From G963669295 sp963669295 (GTDB taxonomy: Bacteria > Bacteroidota > Bacteroidia > Flavobacteriales_D > CALLUQ01), in contig OY769938.1 of assembly GCA_963669295.1 (NCBI GenBank), positions 1,860,001 through 1,924,000 of the forward strand: DNA of 64,000 nucleotides, read 5' to 3'. Of the stretch, positions 27,893-36,347 are shown one piece after another. The notes beneath the pieces were generated by a model that worked only from the letters and a program-made list of their open reading frames with translations, was not told the origin of the DNA and made no database searches. Made by a program: the position numbers and the translations under genes. Numbering within the stretch: the stretch's first letter is position 1; every line of letters begins with the position of its first letter.

Positions 27893-29086
27893 GTGAGCCA
27901 ATCCATCGATCAATTCAACTTTGCAGGAAAGAGAGCCCTTATTCGAGTAGATTTTAATGTGCCGCTAAACAGCGCTTTTGAAGTAACAGATGCTACTCGC
28001 ATTAAAGCCGCATTGCCCACCTTGAAAAAGGTGTTGAACGATGGCGGAAGTATTGTATTGATGTCGCATCTAGGGCGGCCAAAGCAGGGACCCGACCCTG
28101 CTAAATCGCTCCAACATATTGTATCGAAACTAGAAACGTTATTAGGTAAGCAGGTGTTGTTTGCGCCCGATTGCATTGGAGAAGAGGCACAGCAAATGGC
28201 CGCTAACTTACAGCCTGGAGATGTTTTGCTGCTAGAAAACTTGCGCTTTTACAAGCATGAAACTGCAGGCACCGAGTCGTTTGCTGAGCAACTATCAACG
28301 CTCGGTGATGTGTATGTTAATGATGCTTTTGGAACCGCCCACAGAGCACATGCTTCTACCGCCATTATTGCTCGTTTTTTTCCAGAGAACAAGATGTTTG
28401 GCTACCTCATTGAAAAAGAGATTAAAAGTGTGGCTCGGATAATGACCAACAGCGAACACCCTGTAACAGCCATTGTTGGTGGTGCAAAGGTATCGAGTAA
28501 AATACCCATTATTCTTAATCTACTCGACAAGGTAGATCATCTGATTATTGGTGGCGGAATGGCCTATACTTTTGCTAAGGCACAAGGAGGAACCATTGGC
28601 AGTTCGTTGGTAGAAGACGATTACCTCGATACTGCCATGGACATTTTAAAACAGGCGAAAGCAAAAAACGTATCGGTTTTGTTGCCTGAAGATACCATAG
28701 CAGCCAATGCTTTCGACAACGACGCTGAGCGGCAGGAATGTGCCACCAATGCTATTCCATCGGGGTGGATGGGTTTGGACATTGGTACCAAAGCAGCCAA
28801 TGCGTGTGCGGCATGCCTTGAAAACTCAAAAACCATTTTGTGGAATGGCCCGATGGGAGTATTTGAAATGAGCAATTTTGAATCAGGCACCAAACGAGTA
28901 GCAGAAGCTGTGGTAAAGGCCACTGCTAATGGTGCTTTTTCGTTGGTAGGTGGTGGCGATTCTGTAGCAGCCGTAAACAAGTATGGGTTGGCACAGCAAG
29001 TAAGCCATGTTTCTACTGGAGGAGGAGCCATGCTAGAGTACCTTGAGGGCAAAGTATTGCCTGGAATAGAAGCTATTCAGGGGTAG
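27893..29086 (+). CDS. pgk: Phosphoglycerate kinase
   Basis: It converts 1,3-bisphosphoglycerate and ADP to 3-phosphoglycerate and ATP in glycolysis. The 397-residue product has the family signature RVDFNVPL (18-25), the substrate-binding MSHLGRPK, the hinge region NDAFGTAHRAHAST, ILWNGPMGVFEM and the nucleotide loop VGGGDSVAAVNK. The only sensible start is GTG at 27893, since the conserved N-terminal strand begins 12 residues later. The last 14 bp overlap the end of cvpA on the other strand. Confidence 0.97.
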   Translation: MSQSIDQFNFAGKRALIRVDFNVPLNSAFEVTDATRIKAALPTLKKVLNDGGSIVLMSHLGRPKQGPDPAKSLQHIVSKLETLLGKQVLFAPDCIGEEAQQMAANLQPGDVLLLENLRFYKHETAGTESFAEQLSTLGDVYVNDAFGTAHRAHASTAIIARFFPENKMFGYLIEKEIKSVARIMTNSEHPVTAIVGGAKVSSKIPIILNLLDKVDHLIIGGGMAYTFAKAQGGTIGSSLVEDDYLDTAMDILKQAKAKNVSVLLPEDTIAANAFDNDAERQECATNAIPSGWMGLDIGTKAANACAACLENSKTILWNGPMGVFEMSNFESGTKRVAEAVVKATANGAFSLVGGGDSVAAVNKYGLAQQVSHVSTGGGAMLEYLEGKVLPGIEAIQG

Positions 29087-29642
29087 TTTCTTCTTCTACA
29101 TCCTCGTTATTGATATCGTTCTGCAACTCACCAGCGCCTTCCTTTACCGTTTGGAACAGGTCGCTATTTTCAAGCGCAGGCATTACGGTAAGTGCTATGT
29201 TCGACATCGGTTCGTATAGCAACGATCCTTCTTTTAAATCGGATGGTATTACCTGGGCCTTTTCATCGTACGAATTGATGATCACCAGCAATACACTAAT
29301 GATGAGCCCCACCTTAATGAACCCAAATGCACTTCCTGCTATTTTATTAACCATTTTTAAAGCCACCAGGTTCACCAGTTTCTCCACCATCTTTCCGATT
29401 ACAAACACCACCACCACAATGATGATGAAGGTAACGCCAAAGGCCACTACAGGCATGTATTCGGTTTGTACTTCGAAGTTATTCCCAATAATTTCGGCCA
29501 TGTAATCGGAAAACTTGATGCCACCATATACTCCTAACAACAAGGCAACTATGGAAGCAACCTCAATGATGAGGCCTTTGCGAAACCCTTTGTATGCTCC
29601 CCAAATCAATGGAATACAAAATGCAAAATCGAGGTAGTTCAT
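29073..29642 (-). CDS. CvpA family membrane protein
   Basis: A 189-residue inner-membrane protein with four hydrophobic segments and the CvpA opening MNYLDFAFCIPLIWGAYKGFRKG, where the GxxKG/RKG pattern is typical. CvpA-like proteins are linked to colicin V export and envelope homeostasis, with no settled mechanism. The C-terminal 25 residues are acidic. The frame is open to 29834 but that part has no membrane-protein character, so I use the ATG at 29642. It overlaps the 3' end of pgk by 14 bp. Confidence 0.85.
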   Translation of the reverse strand: MNYLDFAFCIPLIWGAYKGFRKGLIIEVASIVALLLGVYGGIKFSDYMAEIIGNNFEVQTEYMPVVAFGVTFIIIVVVVFVIGKMVEKLVNLVALKMVNKIAGSAFGFIKVGLIISVLLVIINSYDEKAQVIPSDLKEGSLLYEPMSNIALTVMPALENSDLFQTVKEGAGELQNDINNEDVEEETTPE

Positions 29643-29753
29643 GCATGCAAAGATAACCGGTACGCCTATGGCTTTTCTGTGTGGCAGCGGGGAGTATTTA
29701 CATTCTGGTGTTGATAAACGCCCCACTAACGAGGATGTTCCTATCTTTGCACC

Positions 29754-30080
29754 ATGGATTTCGTATTGGAGAAAAAGTGGAACGACGTACTGGCGCGTTT
29801 GTGCAGAGATTTTGGTGAAGAAATGGATTTGCAAGCGGTTTTGTTCTTAATTGGTGTGCAAGAGCTGGGACAGGGTTACCGCAAGTTTAAAAAGGATGAA
29901 AAGGTAGATTTAATGCATATAGCCATTTGCACCCTGCTTGAACCTTACGGATACTATCGTTACGATGGGAAAGATAAAGACGGATGGCCACATTTTGAAG
30001 CTACCGAGAAATTGCCTCACCTTAAAGCTGCCCAGCAACAATTGCTAATTAAAGAAGCCATTGTAGAATATTTTAACTAG
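29754..30080 (+). CDS. Conserved hypothetical protein
   Basis: A 108-residue, mainly helical soluble protein (FGEEMDLQAVLFLIGVQELG, then HIAICTLLEPYGYYRYDG). I recall short homologues across Bacteroidota with no function. It is divergent from cvpA (111 bp between starts) and overlaps the end of the convergent lipoprotein gene by four bases. Confidence 0.7.
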   Translation: MDFVLEKKWNDVLARLCRDFGEEMDLQAVLFLIGVQELGQGYRKFKKDEKVDLMHIAICTLLEPYGYYRYDGKDKDGWPHFEATEKLPHLKAAQQQLLIKEAIVEYFN

Positions 30081-30466
30081 GGCACCAGCACCATTGTTTT
30101 CTTGTGCTCTTCTTCCTCAATTACCTTTAATGTAGTAGATGCATAGGCCGTAGAGTCGGGGTTCCACGCATATAGGGTTAAGATAACAAAGCCATATTCA
30201 TCTTGTCGGTAATGGTCGTCGAAATTAAAGTAAGCATCGCCTTTAAAGTTAGCCCTTAAGGTGTGGTTAAATCGTGTTGGTCGGCCACTGGTGTCGGGTT
30301 CAGCATACATCCATACCCTGGCTTTAGGCACATGTTTCCCGTTGGCATCTTGCAACGATACCATTAATGTGGTTTCTTTTTTCTTTTTGCAAGAAACCGC
30401 AAAGCAGCACAAAAGTACCACCCCGGCAGCTATAGCCCACCGAAATACGTGTGGATGTTTTAACAT
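30077..30466 (-). CDS. Predicted lipoprotein, carboxypeptidase-regulatory-like fold
   Basis: A 129-residue protein with a lipoprotein signal peptide (lipobox ending in Cys26, FAVSC) followed by KKKKE. The mature part, LMVSLQDANGKHVPKARVWM, resembles the beta-sandwich domains of CarboxypepD_reg proteins. It looks like a tandem paralogue of the next gene: both have a V.A.V beginning, an F(N/D)F(D/T)D(H/Y)Y centre and a KVIEEEE/KIEEEED tail. Function unknown. Confidence 0.72.
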   Translation of the reverse strand: MLKHPHVFRWAIAAGVVLLCCFAVSCKKKKETTLMVSLQDANGKHVPKARVWMYAEPDTSGRPTRFNHTLRANFKGDAYFNFDDHYRQDEYGFVILTLYAWNPDSTAYASTTLKVIEEEEHKKTMVLVP

Positions 30467-30486
30467 GTAAGGGGGTGTTACGAGAA

Positions 30487-30891
30487 TTAAGGCAAGATGG
30501 TTACCGTTTCCTCGTTGTCTTCCTCTTCTTCAATCTTGATGATGCCATCACCATAACGTGCATCCAGATTTACTTCAATGTTGAGTACCGCAAAACCAGC
30601 CTGGCCTTGCTCGTAATAATCGGTAAAATTAAACTTGGCTTTTCCTTTACTATCGGAAGTTGCCATAAGATCCAGCCCTTCAATGGTTGCATCCTCGGAA
30701 ACAGTATCTACCGATGGTGCAGGGAATATGTGTACCTCAGCACCAACAACAGCAACGCCATCAACGTCTACAACGGTAATGGTGGCAGTAGTATCTTTTT
30801 CTTTGTTGCAAGCCACAAAGGCTAGCATGATGGTTAGTCCGAAAGCAGCAAAGAGTGTTCTGATTAGGCCTGTCTTTTTCATAATTTTCAA
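30487..30891 (-). CDS. Predicted lipoprotein, paralogue of the adjacent gene
   Basis: A 134-residue lipoprotein (lipobox ending FVAC, Cys28) whose mature part TITVVDVDGVAVVGAEVHIF is a carboxypeptidase-regulatory-like beta-sandwich. It shares the KAKFNFTDYYEQG centre and acidic KIEEEED tail with the neighbour 20 bp downstream, so the pair probably arose by tandem duplication. The ATG at 30882 (MKKTGL) is an equally likely start. A TAnnTTTG match lies 47 bp upstream. Confidence 0.72.
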   Translation of the reverse strand: MKIMKKTGLIRTLFAAFGLTIMLAFVACNKEKDTTATITVVDVDGVAVVGAEVHIFPAPSVDTVSEDATIEGLDLMATSDSKGKAKFNFTDYYEQGQAGFAVLNIEVNLDARYGDGIIKIEEEEDNEETVTILP

Positions 30892-30937
30892 TTATTTCTT
30901 ACTTTCGCCCAACACTTTACAGGGCGGGCGAATCAAA

Positions 30938-30945
30938 CAAATTTA
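30938..30945 (-). promoter_or_regulatory. Candidate -7 element for the lipoprotein pair
   Basis: On the minus strand TAAATTTG (30945-30938) matches TAnnTTTG, 46 bp upstream of the ATG at 30891. No clear -33 element. Confidence 0.35.
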
Positions 30946-31062
30946 GTAAAAAAATTTAACCCGCTTTTTTGTTTTACTGGTTATAGCGGCAATTTGTTTC
31001 AGCAAAGGAAAGACGTGGCTTGCTGCAAATGGTTGCTACAACCTTAGCATTATTCGTTAGGA

Positions 31063-32085
31063 ATGAAAGAAAAAGTACAGGAATTGCTACAGGAAATCGA
31101 TGGGTTTACTGCCGATAGTAAGGAGCAGGTGGAAGCTTTCCGCATCAAGATGCTGGGCAAAAAAGGAGCCGTTACGGCACTTTTTGCCGAGTTCAAAAAT
31201 GTACCTAACGAAGAGAAAAAAGCTTTTGGGCAGGCATTGAACGAGTTGAAGGGCAAGGCACAAGCCAGGGTAGATGCTTTAAAAGCAGCATTGGAAGACC
31301 AGGGCAGCGCAGTGGGCAAGGGTGTTGATTTAACACTTCCCTCCAATACCATGGAGTTGGGCGCTCGTCATCCAATTTCTATTGTGCGTAACGAGCTGAT
31401 CGAAATTTTTTCTCGTATTGGTTTTACAGTATCTGAAGGCCCCGAGATTGAAGACGATTGGCACAACTTTACAGCGCTAAACCTCCCCGAAGAGCATCCT
31501 GCCCGCGATATGCAAGACACGTTCTTTGTAGAAAAAGATCCCGATATCGCCTTGCGTACCCATACCTCTTCTGTACAAGTACGCGTGATGGAAAACTCTA
31601 AACCTCCCATCCGTACAATTTCTCCCGGAAGGGTATATCGTAACGAAGCCATTTCCGCACGTGCGCATTGCTTCTTTCACCAAATTGAAGGGTTGTATAT
31701 TGACGAAAATGTATCGTTTGCCGATTTAAAGCAAACACTCATGTATTTTGCGAAAGAGTTTTTTGGGGAAGAAACAGAGATTCGGTTGCGCCCTTCTTAC
31801 TTCCCGTTTACCGAGCCTAGTGCCGAGGTGGATGTGTCGTGCAACATTTGCAAGGGCAAAGGTTGCAATGTTTGTAAATACACAGGCTACCTTGAAATTT
31901 TAGGCTGTGGGATGGTAGACCCTAATGTATTGGAAAACTGTGGCATAGACAGCAAGAAATACACCGGCTTTGCCTTTGGCATGGGCATTGAGCGTATTGC
32001 GATGTTAAAGTATCAGGTAAAAGACTTGCGGTTATTTTCTGAAAACGATGTCCGTTTCTTAAAACAATTCCAGTCGGCACTGTAA
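31063..32085 (+). CDS. pheS: Phenylalanyl-tRNA synthetase alpha subunit
   Basis: The catalytic alpha chain of the alpha2beta2 enzyme that charges tRNA-Phe. The 340-residue product has an N-terminal coiled-coil tRNA-binding region (1-90) and the class II core: ARHPISIVRNELIEIFSRIG, FTALNLPEEHPARD, motif 2 around RTISPGRVYRNEAI with FHQIEGL, and motif 3 FAFGMGIERIAML. The pheT gene is not adjacent, as is common in this phylum. A 565-bp gene-free region follows. Confidence 0.97.
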   Translation: MKEKVQELLQEIDGFTADSKEQVEAFRIKMLGKKGAVTALFAEFKNVPNEEKKAFGQALNELKGKAQARVDALKAALEDQGSAVGKGVDLTLPSNTMELGARHPISIVRNELIEIFSRIGFTVSEGPEIEDDWHNFTALNLPEEHPARDMQDTFFVEKDPDIALRTHTSSVQVRVMENSKPPIRTISPGRVYRNEAISARAHCFFHQIEGLYIDENVSFADLKQTLMYFAKEFFGEETEIRLRPSYFPFTEPSAEVDVSCNICKGKGCNVCKYTGYLEILGCGMVDPNVLENCGIDSKKYTGFAFGMGIERIAMLKYQVKDLRLFSENDVRFLKQFQSAL

Positions 32086-32650
32086 TTCCATTTTTTTCCT
32101 GTATTACTACGATGGTTTACCCCTTCGCCGCTACAGCTAAAGGGGTTGGCGGTAGTTGTTCAATGGGTTCGTTTTTCAACCTATAGAGGTTGAACATTCA
32201 ACCCTTGGATGTTGGCCACTCAACAGTTTCATGGTCGAGCACGAAGGGGTAGAGGTTGAACCCATGGGGGGCACCACCAACAGCCAGGATCATGAAGTGT
32301 AACCGCAAAGTTATTGAGGTGTAATGCTTATGTGTTCACTGTTGAGGGCTTCAGTTATCCCCATTGGTGCTTCAAGTAATAGAAGTGCAATGTTCTCCCT
32401 CCAGGTGTTCAACAGCCAGGGGGTAAAGGTTCAATGTTCAAGGGGTATAGGTTGAACATTGAAGGGGTAACACATGACGTGAACATGTTATAGTTGAAAC
32501 TTCAATAGGTAACCCTTCAAACGCCAGGGGGTAGCTATTGAAGCGCCAGGGGGGTACGCTTTAACGTTGATGCTGTTTTAGCTCTTCAAGCCTCTATCGA
32601 TGGTATAAACCCGTGTTTTTTCCCTGCTATCAACACGGTATTGCTTCCTA
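32086..32650. other. Gene-free region between pheS and the M42 peptidase gene
   Basis: No open frame here looks coding on either strand. Most of it is a field of short recurring words, described in the repeat entry. Near its right end CCGTGTT (32611-32617) and AACACGG (32632-32638) form a 7-bp stem with a long loop; this could weakly terminate the minus-strand gene but lacks a good T run. Confidence 0.6.
32159..32589. repeat. Field of recurring short words (TTGAA/TTCAA, GGGGTA, GCCAGG)
   Basis: TTGAA or its complement TTCAA occurs 16 times in 431 bp (about one expected by chance). GGGGTA occurs six times, always on the plus strand (32246, 32420, 32442, 32464, 32528, 32551). The words combine: GGGGTAGAGGTTGAAC (32246-32261) and GGGGTATAGGTTGAAC (32442-32457) differ by one base, AGAGGTTGAACATT recurs partly at 32185, and GCCAGGGGGTA appears at 32415 and 32523 with a variant at 32545. 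Spacing is irregular, so this is a decayed repeat family or a multi-site binding region rather than a simple tandem array. Confidence 0.6.
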
Positions 32651-33697
32651 CTACTTAAAGCTCCAGTCGTATTGGTCAAGCTCTTGTACACAATGCTTTA
32701 ATAGATCAATGCTTCCACGAATATCATCCTTATCCGCCATTTCAATAACCTGGTGAATATGTCGGGTTGGAATCGATACTGCTCCGGCAATAGACCCTCC
32801 TTCATTCATGCGCTGGATGCCAGCCGTATCAGTGCCTCCAGCAGGTAGGATTTCAGGCTGCCATTTGATGCTGTGCTTATCGGCCGTTTGCTTCATGTAT
32901 TTCACCATGCGGTAGTCGCAAATGGTAGAGGAGTCCATAATCTTTATGGCTGTGCCTTCGCCCATTTTGGTCACCATTTCATGGCCTTGTGCACCGGGCA
33001 CATCGTATGCAATGGTGGTATCAAGTCCAAAACCAAAATCGGGCTTAATGGCCAGTGCCGCAACATTGGCACCGCGAATGCCTACTTCTTCTTGTACGGT
33101 AAACACACCATATACATCGTAGGGGGTATCTTTCATTTCGCGCAGCGCTTCAATGAGAATAAAGACTGAAACGCGGTTATCGATGGATTTGCAATTCACA
33201 CAATTTCCCATCTCAATTAGTTCTCGTTGGCGGGTAATAGGGTCGCCTACACTTATGTATTTCTCTACTTCTTCCTGTTTCATGCCCATGTCGATGAAGT
33301 AGTCGGTCGTTTTTTGCACTTTATTCCGCTCTTCAGGTGTCATAACATGAATGGGCTTAGAGCCCATAACACCTATTAAGTCTTCTTTCCCATGTACAAT
33401 TACCCGTTGTGCTGTAAGGGTTTTAGGGTCGAACCCTCCTAAAGTATGGAAGCGCACAAAACCATCTTCATCAATATGAGTAACAATAAAGCCAATCTCA
33501 TCCATGTGGGCTCCAATCATCACTTTTTTATCTGCCTTGCCCTTTTTAACGGCAATAACATTGCCCATGGCATCAATACTTACCTCATCTACCAATGGGG
33601 TTACTTCGCGCAATACTATTTCACGGATACGTTGCTCAAACCCAGGTGCCCCGGGTACTTCACAAATCTCCTTTAACAATTCAACGTTGATCGACAT
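32651..33697 (-). CDS. M42 family metallopeptidase (glutamyl aminopeptidase type)
   Basis: A 348-residue cytosolic aminopeptidase of the kind that forms tetrahedral dodecamers with two metals per subunit. It shows the M42 landmarks: GAHMDEIGFIVTHI with a metal His and Asp, a Cys/Asp region at NCKSIDNRVSVFILIEAL, the catalytic Glu pair in TVQEEVGIRGA, and the late metal His in IPTRHIHQVIEM. Peptides from proteolysis are the likely substrate. A good Shine-Dalgarno-like AGGAG sits 9 bases before the ATG, unusual here. It lies 15 bp after pyk on the same strand. Confidence 0.93.
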   Translation of the reverse strand: MSINVELLKEICEVPGAPGFEQRIREIVLREVTPLVDEVSIDAMGNVIAVKKGKADKKVMIGAHMDEIGFIVTHIDEDGFVRFHTLGGFDPKTLTAQRVIVHGKEDLIGVMGSKPIHVMTPEERNKVQKTTDYFIDMGMKQEEVEKYISVGDPITRQRELIEMGNCVNCKSIDNRVSVFILIEALREMKDTPYDVYGVFTVQEEVGIRGANVAALAIKPDFGFGLDTTIAYDVPGAQGHEMVTKMGEGTAIKIMDSSTICDYRMVKYMKQTADKHSIKWQPEILPAGGTDTAGIQRMNEGGSIAGAVSIPTRHIHQVIEMADKDDIRGSIDLLKHCVQELDQYDWSFK

Positions 33698-33712
33698 AAT
33701 TATTCTCCTTTA

Positions 33713-35149
33713 TTAACTTACATAACTTAGTTTCAACATATTCGACATCCCTTTTTCTTCAATGGGCATGCTGGCAATGTTAATGACCAGATCTTTGGCT
33801 TCTACCATACCTTCTTTTTTCAATAAAAACTTAATATCAGCAATGGTATGGTCGGTACTCACCATCCTATCGTAATAAAAGCACTGCACGCCCCATACCA
33901 GGCTCAGGGTGGTCATTACTTCCCTGTTGCTGGTAAAAATGAATATATGTGCTTTGGGACGTTGGCTCGATATTTTAAACGCGGTATAGCCCGAGTGGGT
34001 CATGGTAATGATGGCACGGGCATTTACTCGTTGTGCCAACCGGGTAGCATTAAAGCAAATAGAATCGGTAATGTAACGCTCCTGGTTTCTTTCTTCGGGC
34101 ACTTTATCGTGGTGATAGATGCCTTCAAATGTCTCTACCTCTTCTACAATTTTGGCCATTGCCTCGATTACTTTCACCGGATAAGCACCAATTGATGTTT
34201 CTCCACTAAGCATTACCGCATCTGCACCATCCATTACCGCATTGGCTACGTCATTTACTTCGGCTCGTGTAGGAGTAACATTATTGATCATGCTTTCCAT
34301 CATTTGCGTAGCAATAATTACAGGTTTCGCTTCGCGCAGGCATTTTTTTACCAACATTTTCTGAATCAGCGGCACATTTTGCATGGGTATTTCAACACCC
34401 AGGTCACCCCGTGCTACCATCAACGCATCAGCCTCACGAATGATGTCGTCGATTTCCTCAAGCGCTTCCGGCTTTTCAATTTTAGCAATGATTTTGGCCT
34501 TCTTCTTAGCTTTAGAAACCACATGCTTAAGCTCAATTATATCGCGGGCAGAGCGCACAAATGATAGTCCCAACCAATCCACCTCGTTCTCCAGTGCAAA
34601 CTTAAGGTCTGCATGGTCTTTCTCCGTAATGGAGGGCATAGAAATCTTGGTATTGGGAAGGTTAACTCCTTTTTTCGATTTCAGCGTTCCACCGTAAATT
34701 ACTTTTGCTTTTACTTCGTCTTTGCCATTGGTACTCAGCACCTCCAGGTGCAGTTTGCCATCGTCGAGCAAAACAGTTTCGCCCGCTGCTACATCTTGCG
34801 GAAACAGCTCGTAGCTGATATAAATCTTTTCTGGAGTTCCTTCACATGGAGTAGTGGTAATTGTAATTTTACTTCCTGGCTCCAACATAATGGCGCCATC
34901 TTTTACATCTCCTACCCGTAGCTTTGGCCCTTGCAAGTCTGCCAGTATAGCAGTGTAAGTGCCCAGCTCATCGTTAATCTCCCGAATGGTTTCTATGGTT
35001 TTTTTGTGGTCGTCGTAAGTGCCGTGCGAAAAGTTGAGTCGACAAACATCCACTCCTTTCTTAATCATCTCTATCAGCACCTCTTTCGAGGCCGAAGCTG
35101 GCCCCATGGTGGCCACTATCTTAGTTTTCTTTTCTGTCAGCATTTTCAT
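33713..35149 (-). CDS. pyk: Pyruvate kinase
   Basis: It converts phosphoenolpyruvate and ADP to pyruvate and ATP. The 478-residue product starts with KTKIVATMGPAS, contains RLNFSHGTYDDHKKT, the metal/PEP segment IIAKIEKPEALEEIDDII and MVARGDLGVEIP, and ends with the small C-terminal allosteric domain. Start and the upstream gene's stop share one base (TAATG), so the gene is translationally coupled to the IPExxxVDY-family gene. Confidence 0.97.
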   Translation of the reverse strand: MKMLTEKKTKIVATMGPASASKEVLIEMIKKGVDVCRLNFSHGTYDDHKKTIETIREINDELGTYTAILADLQGPKLRVGDVKDGAIMLEPGSKITITTTPCEGTPEKIYISYELFPQDVAAGETVLLDDGKLHLEVLSTNGKDEVKAKVIYGGTLKSKKGVNLPNTKISMPSITEKDHADLKFALENEVDWLGLSFVRSARDIIELKHVVSKAKKKAKIIAKIEKPEALEEIDDIIREADALMVARGDLGVEIPMQNVPLIQKMLVKKCLREAKPVIIATQMMESMINNVTPTRAEVNDVANAVMDGADAVMLSGETSIGAYPVKVIEAMAKIVEEVETFEGIYHHDKVPEERNQERYITDSICFNATRLAQRVNARAIITMTHSGYTAFKISSQRPKAHIFIFTSNREVMTTLSLVWGVQCFYYDRMVSTDHTIADIKFLLKKEGMVEAKDLVINIASMPIEEKGMSNMLKLSYVS

Positions 35150-35568
35150 TAGAACAGCAGGTTTTGTTTGGATTTTAATTGGTCGATATCTTGTACCTCA
35201 TACGCTGTGAGCACAAAGTCGATGGCTCTTATTTGCCGCATCAATTCTTTAATATCGTGTTCAAAGTTATCTTTAATCATTAAAAAAAAGTCGGCCTGCT
35301 TTTGTTCAGGGATTAAGAAATTATGATCTCCTCGGTTTCCTATGAGTGAATAAGAGGTGTGGTTCTCTTCGTTATAGTATCCGTAAATAGAGTAGTTATT
35401 GGCTTCTGTTTTGTTTTTAAGTGTTATTTTAAGGTCTTCTTCTTTTTCCAGTTTTAGCGTCAACTGGTTGTTCAGAGCCCAACAAAGGCGGTAATCTTTG
35501 GCGTGGCAACAAATCCCGATTAAGATAAAATCGTAATCGTATTCTACTTCCAGTTGATACTTGGTCAC
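35149..35568 (-). CDS. IPExxxVDY family protein
   Basis: A 139-residue protein of a family confined to Bacteroidota and named for its IPExxxVDY motif; function unknown. Here the motif reads IPEQKQADF (around residues 85-93), so the VDY end is altered. The N-terminal half has the family's beta-rich DFILIGICCHAKDYRLCWALN. It sits between rnc and pyk, its usual place in this phylum, and shares a TAATG stop/start with pyk. Confidence 0.85.
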   Translation of the reverse strand: MTKYQLEVEYDYDFILIGICCHAKDYRLCWALNNQLTLKLEKEEDLKITLKNKTEANNYSIYGYYNEENHTSYSLIGNRGDHNFLIPEQKQADFFLMIKDNFEHDIKELMRQIRAIDFVLTAYEVQDIDQLKSKQNLLF

Positions 35569-35619
35569 CCTTGTTGTTCTTAAGTCAGAAAATTAGCAAG
35601 AGATATCGGCAAAACAAAA

Positions 35620-36336
35620 TTATTTGGGAAACATCTGTTCCCAGCAATTGCGGGCAGCAGCCTGTTCAGCCTCTTTTTTTGAGGCACCTGCTCCACTGCC
35701 TGAAACAGTGCCATCAATTAACAAGTTAATTTCGTAGTGTTTGCGATAACCATAATCTTTTTCGTTGGCTACTCGAAAGCTCACCTTACGCCGTTCTTTT
35801 TGTGCCCATTCCAGCAGTCTACTTTTGGGGTTGGTTTCCAGCTTTTCTAATGCTGTAATATTGAGGTGTTTATTCAACAAGTTATCGATTACTTTTGTTC
35901 GGGTAAACTCAAACCCTTTCTCCAAATAAACGGCACCAATAATAGCCTCCAACGCATTGCCCTCCAGCGACTTATACTGTACCGCCTTGCCAAAGTTGAC
36001 ATCCAGTACATCTTCAATTTTCAGCTTTTTTGCCAATTCGTTAAGTTGTGCCCGACTCACAATTTTAGAGCGGAGCTTGGTTAAAAACCCTTCGTCCTTA
36101 AAGGGGTACATGCGAAACAAATAATCCGCTACAATGGTATCAAGCACAGCATCTCCAAGGTATTCGAGCCGTTCATTGCTGTTTTTCACCCCTTCTTTTA
36201 TTTCTACCGCTGCCGATTTATGCCTAATGGCTTCTTTGTAAAGTGCTAACTTCTTTGGTGTAAAGCCGAATCCATCTCGCACAAAGGCGATAAGCTTTTG
36301 ATCTTCAGGGTTTTTCTTACGGAAGAGGAAAGACAA
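35620..36336 (-). CDS. rnc: Ribonuclease III
   Basis: A double-strand-specific RNase that processes rRNA precursors and structured mRNAs. The 238-residue product has the catalytic signature NERLEYLGDAVLDTIVADYL (about 53-72), the second acidic site in NALEAIIGAVYLEKGF, and a C-terminal double-stranded RNA-binding domain ending GSGAGASKKEAEQAAARNCW. It follows fabF by 11 bp, in the standard acpP-fabF-rnc order. Confidence 0.97.
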   Translation of the reverse strand: MSFLFRKKNPEDQKLIAFVRDGFGFTPKKLALYKEAIRHKSAAVEIKEGVKNSNERLEYLGDAVLDTIVADYLFRMYPFKDEGFLTKLRSKIVSRAQLNELAKKLKIEDVLDVNFGKAVQYKSLEGNALEAIIGAVYLEKGFEFTRTKVIDNLLNKHLNITALEKLETNPKSRLLEWAQKERRKVSFRVANEKDYGYRKHYEINLLIDGTVSGSGAGASKKEAEQAAARNCWEQMFPK

Positions 36337-36347
36337 CGTTGAGTCCT

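Noticed and set aside
32611..32638. Strong terminator before the M42 peptidase stop
   Set aside because: The 7-bp stem has a long loop and no real T run on either strand.
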